14,098 nt of DNA from JANQRV01 sp964533785 (GTDB lineage: Bacteria > Bacteroidota > Bacteroidia > Chitinophagales > Saprospiraceae): assembly GCA_964533785.1 (NCBI GenBank), contig CAZHNG010000174.1, forward strand, positions 1-14,098, given 5' to 3'. The stretch's first letter is position 1. Every line of letters starts with the position of its first letter. The translations under genes and the position numbers were made by a program. Of this stretch, positions 14,097 to 14,098 are shown piece after piece. Under the pieces are notes generated by a model. It was given only the letters and a program-made list of their open reading frames with translations. It did no database searches and was not told the DNA's origin.

Positions 14097-14098
14097 AA

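Overview
This window looks like chromosomal DNA of a Bacteroidota species, most likely from the Saprospirales/Lewinella side of the phylum. The evidence is a secreted protein with a type B C-terminal domain for the type IX secretion system (T9SS), a LytS-type kinase carrying tetratricopeptide (TPR) repeats paired with a LytTR regulator, a mevalonate-type isoprenoid gene pair, and several intergenic matches to the Bacteroidota promoter -7 element TAnnTTTG. The order-level placement is inference from gene style. No tRNA, rRNA, CRISPR array, insertion sequence or prophage gene was seen.

Layout. 281-1399 (+): a lone GT4-family glycosyltransferase, converging on 1467-3083 (-), a secreted cell-surface protein. 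3266-6520 (-): a signalling block read right to left as LytTR response regulator, a 46-residue double-glycine peptide, and a soluble TPR-histidine kinase; the peptide gene was found by reading the gap between the larger genes. 6638-7459 (+): a voltage-gated potassium channel with a zinc-ribbon tail, divergent from the regulator. 7607-11877 (-): class II HMG-CoA reductase, type 2 isopentenyl-diphosphate isomerase and peptide-release factor 3, read right to left. 12162-14030 (+): a large CPA1-type cation/proton antiporter with a TrkA-N-like cytosolic domain, divergent from prfC behind a promoter that has an inverted repeat at its predicted start site.

The most unusual part is 3266-6520. The small ORF has a textbook double-glycine leader (hydrophobic residues at -15, -12, -7 and -4, Asp at -8, Gly-Gly at -2/-1) followed by a strongly basic 17-residue core with one cysteine. 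It lies 48 nt upstream of a kinase with no visible membrane segment but many TPR repeats, and the partner LytTR regulator is next door. The parts resemble the streptococcal ComC-ComD-ComE peptide circuit, but the sensor resembles the TPR-based internal peptide receptors of Gram-positive bacteria (RRNPP family). No exporter or maturation enzyme lies in the window, so the circuit is a hypothesis.

The remaining genes are conserved housekeeping or transport functions. Short degenerate repeats of about 9-10 bp (near 1429-1465) and 7 bp (14049-14083), and a structured GC-rich stretch (9003-9057), sit in intergenic DNA and look like dispersed genomic repeats.
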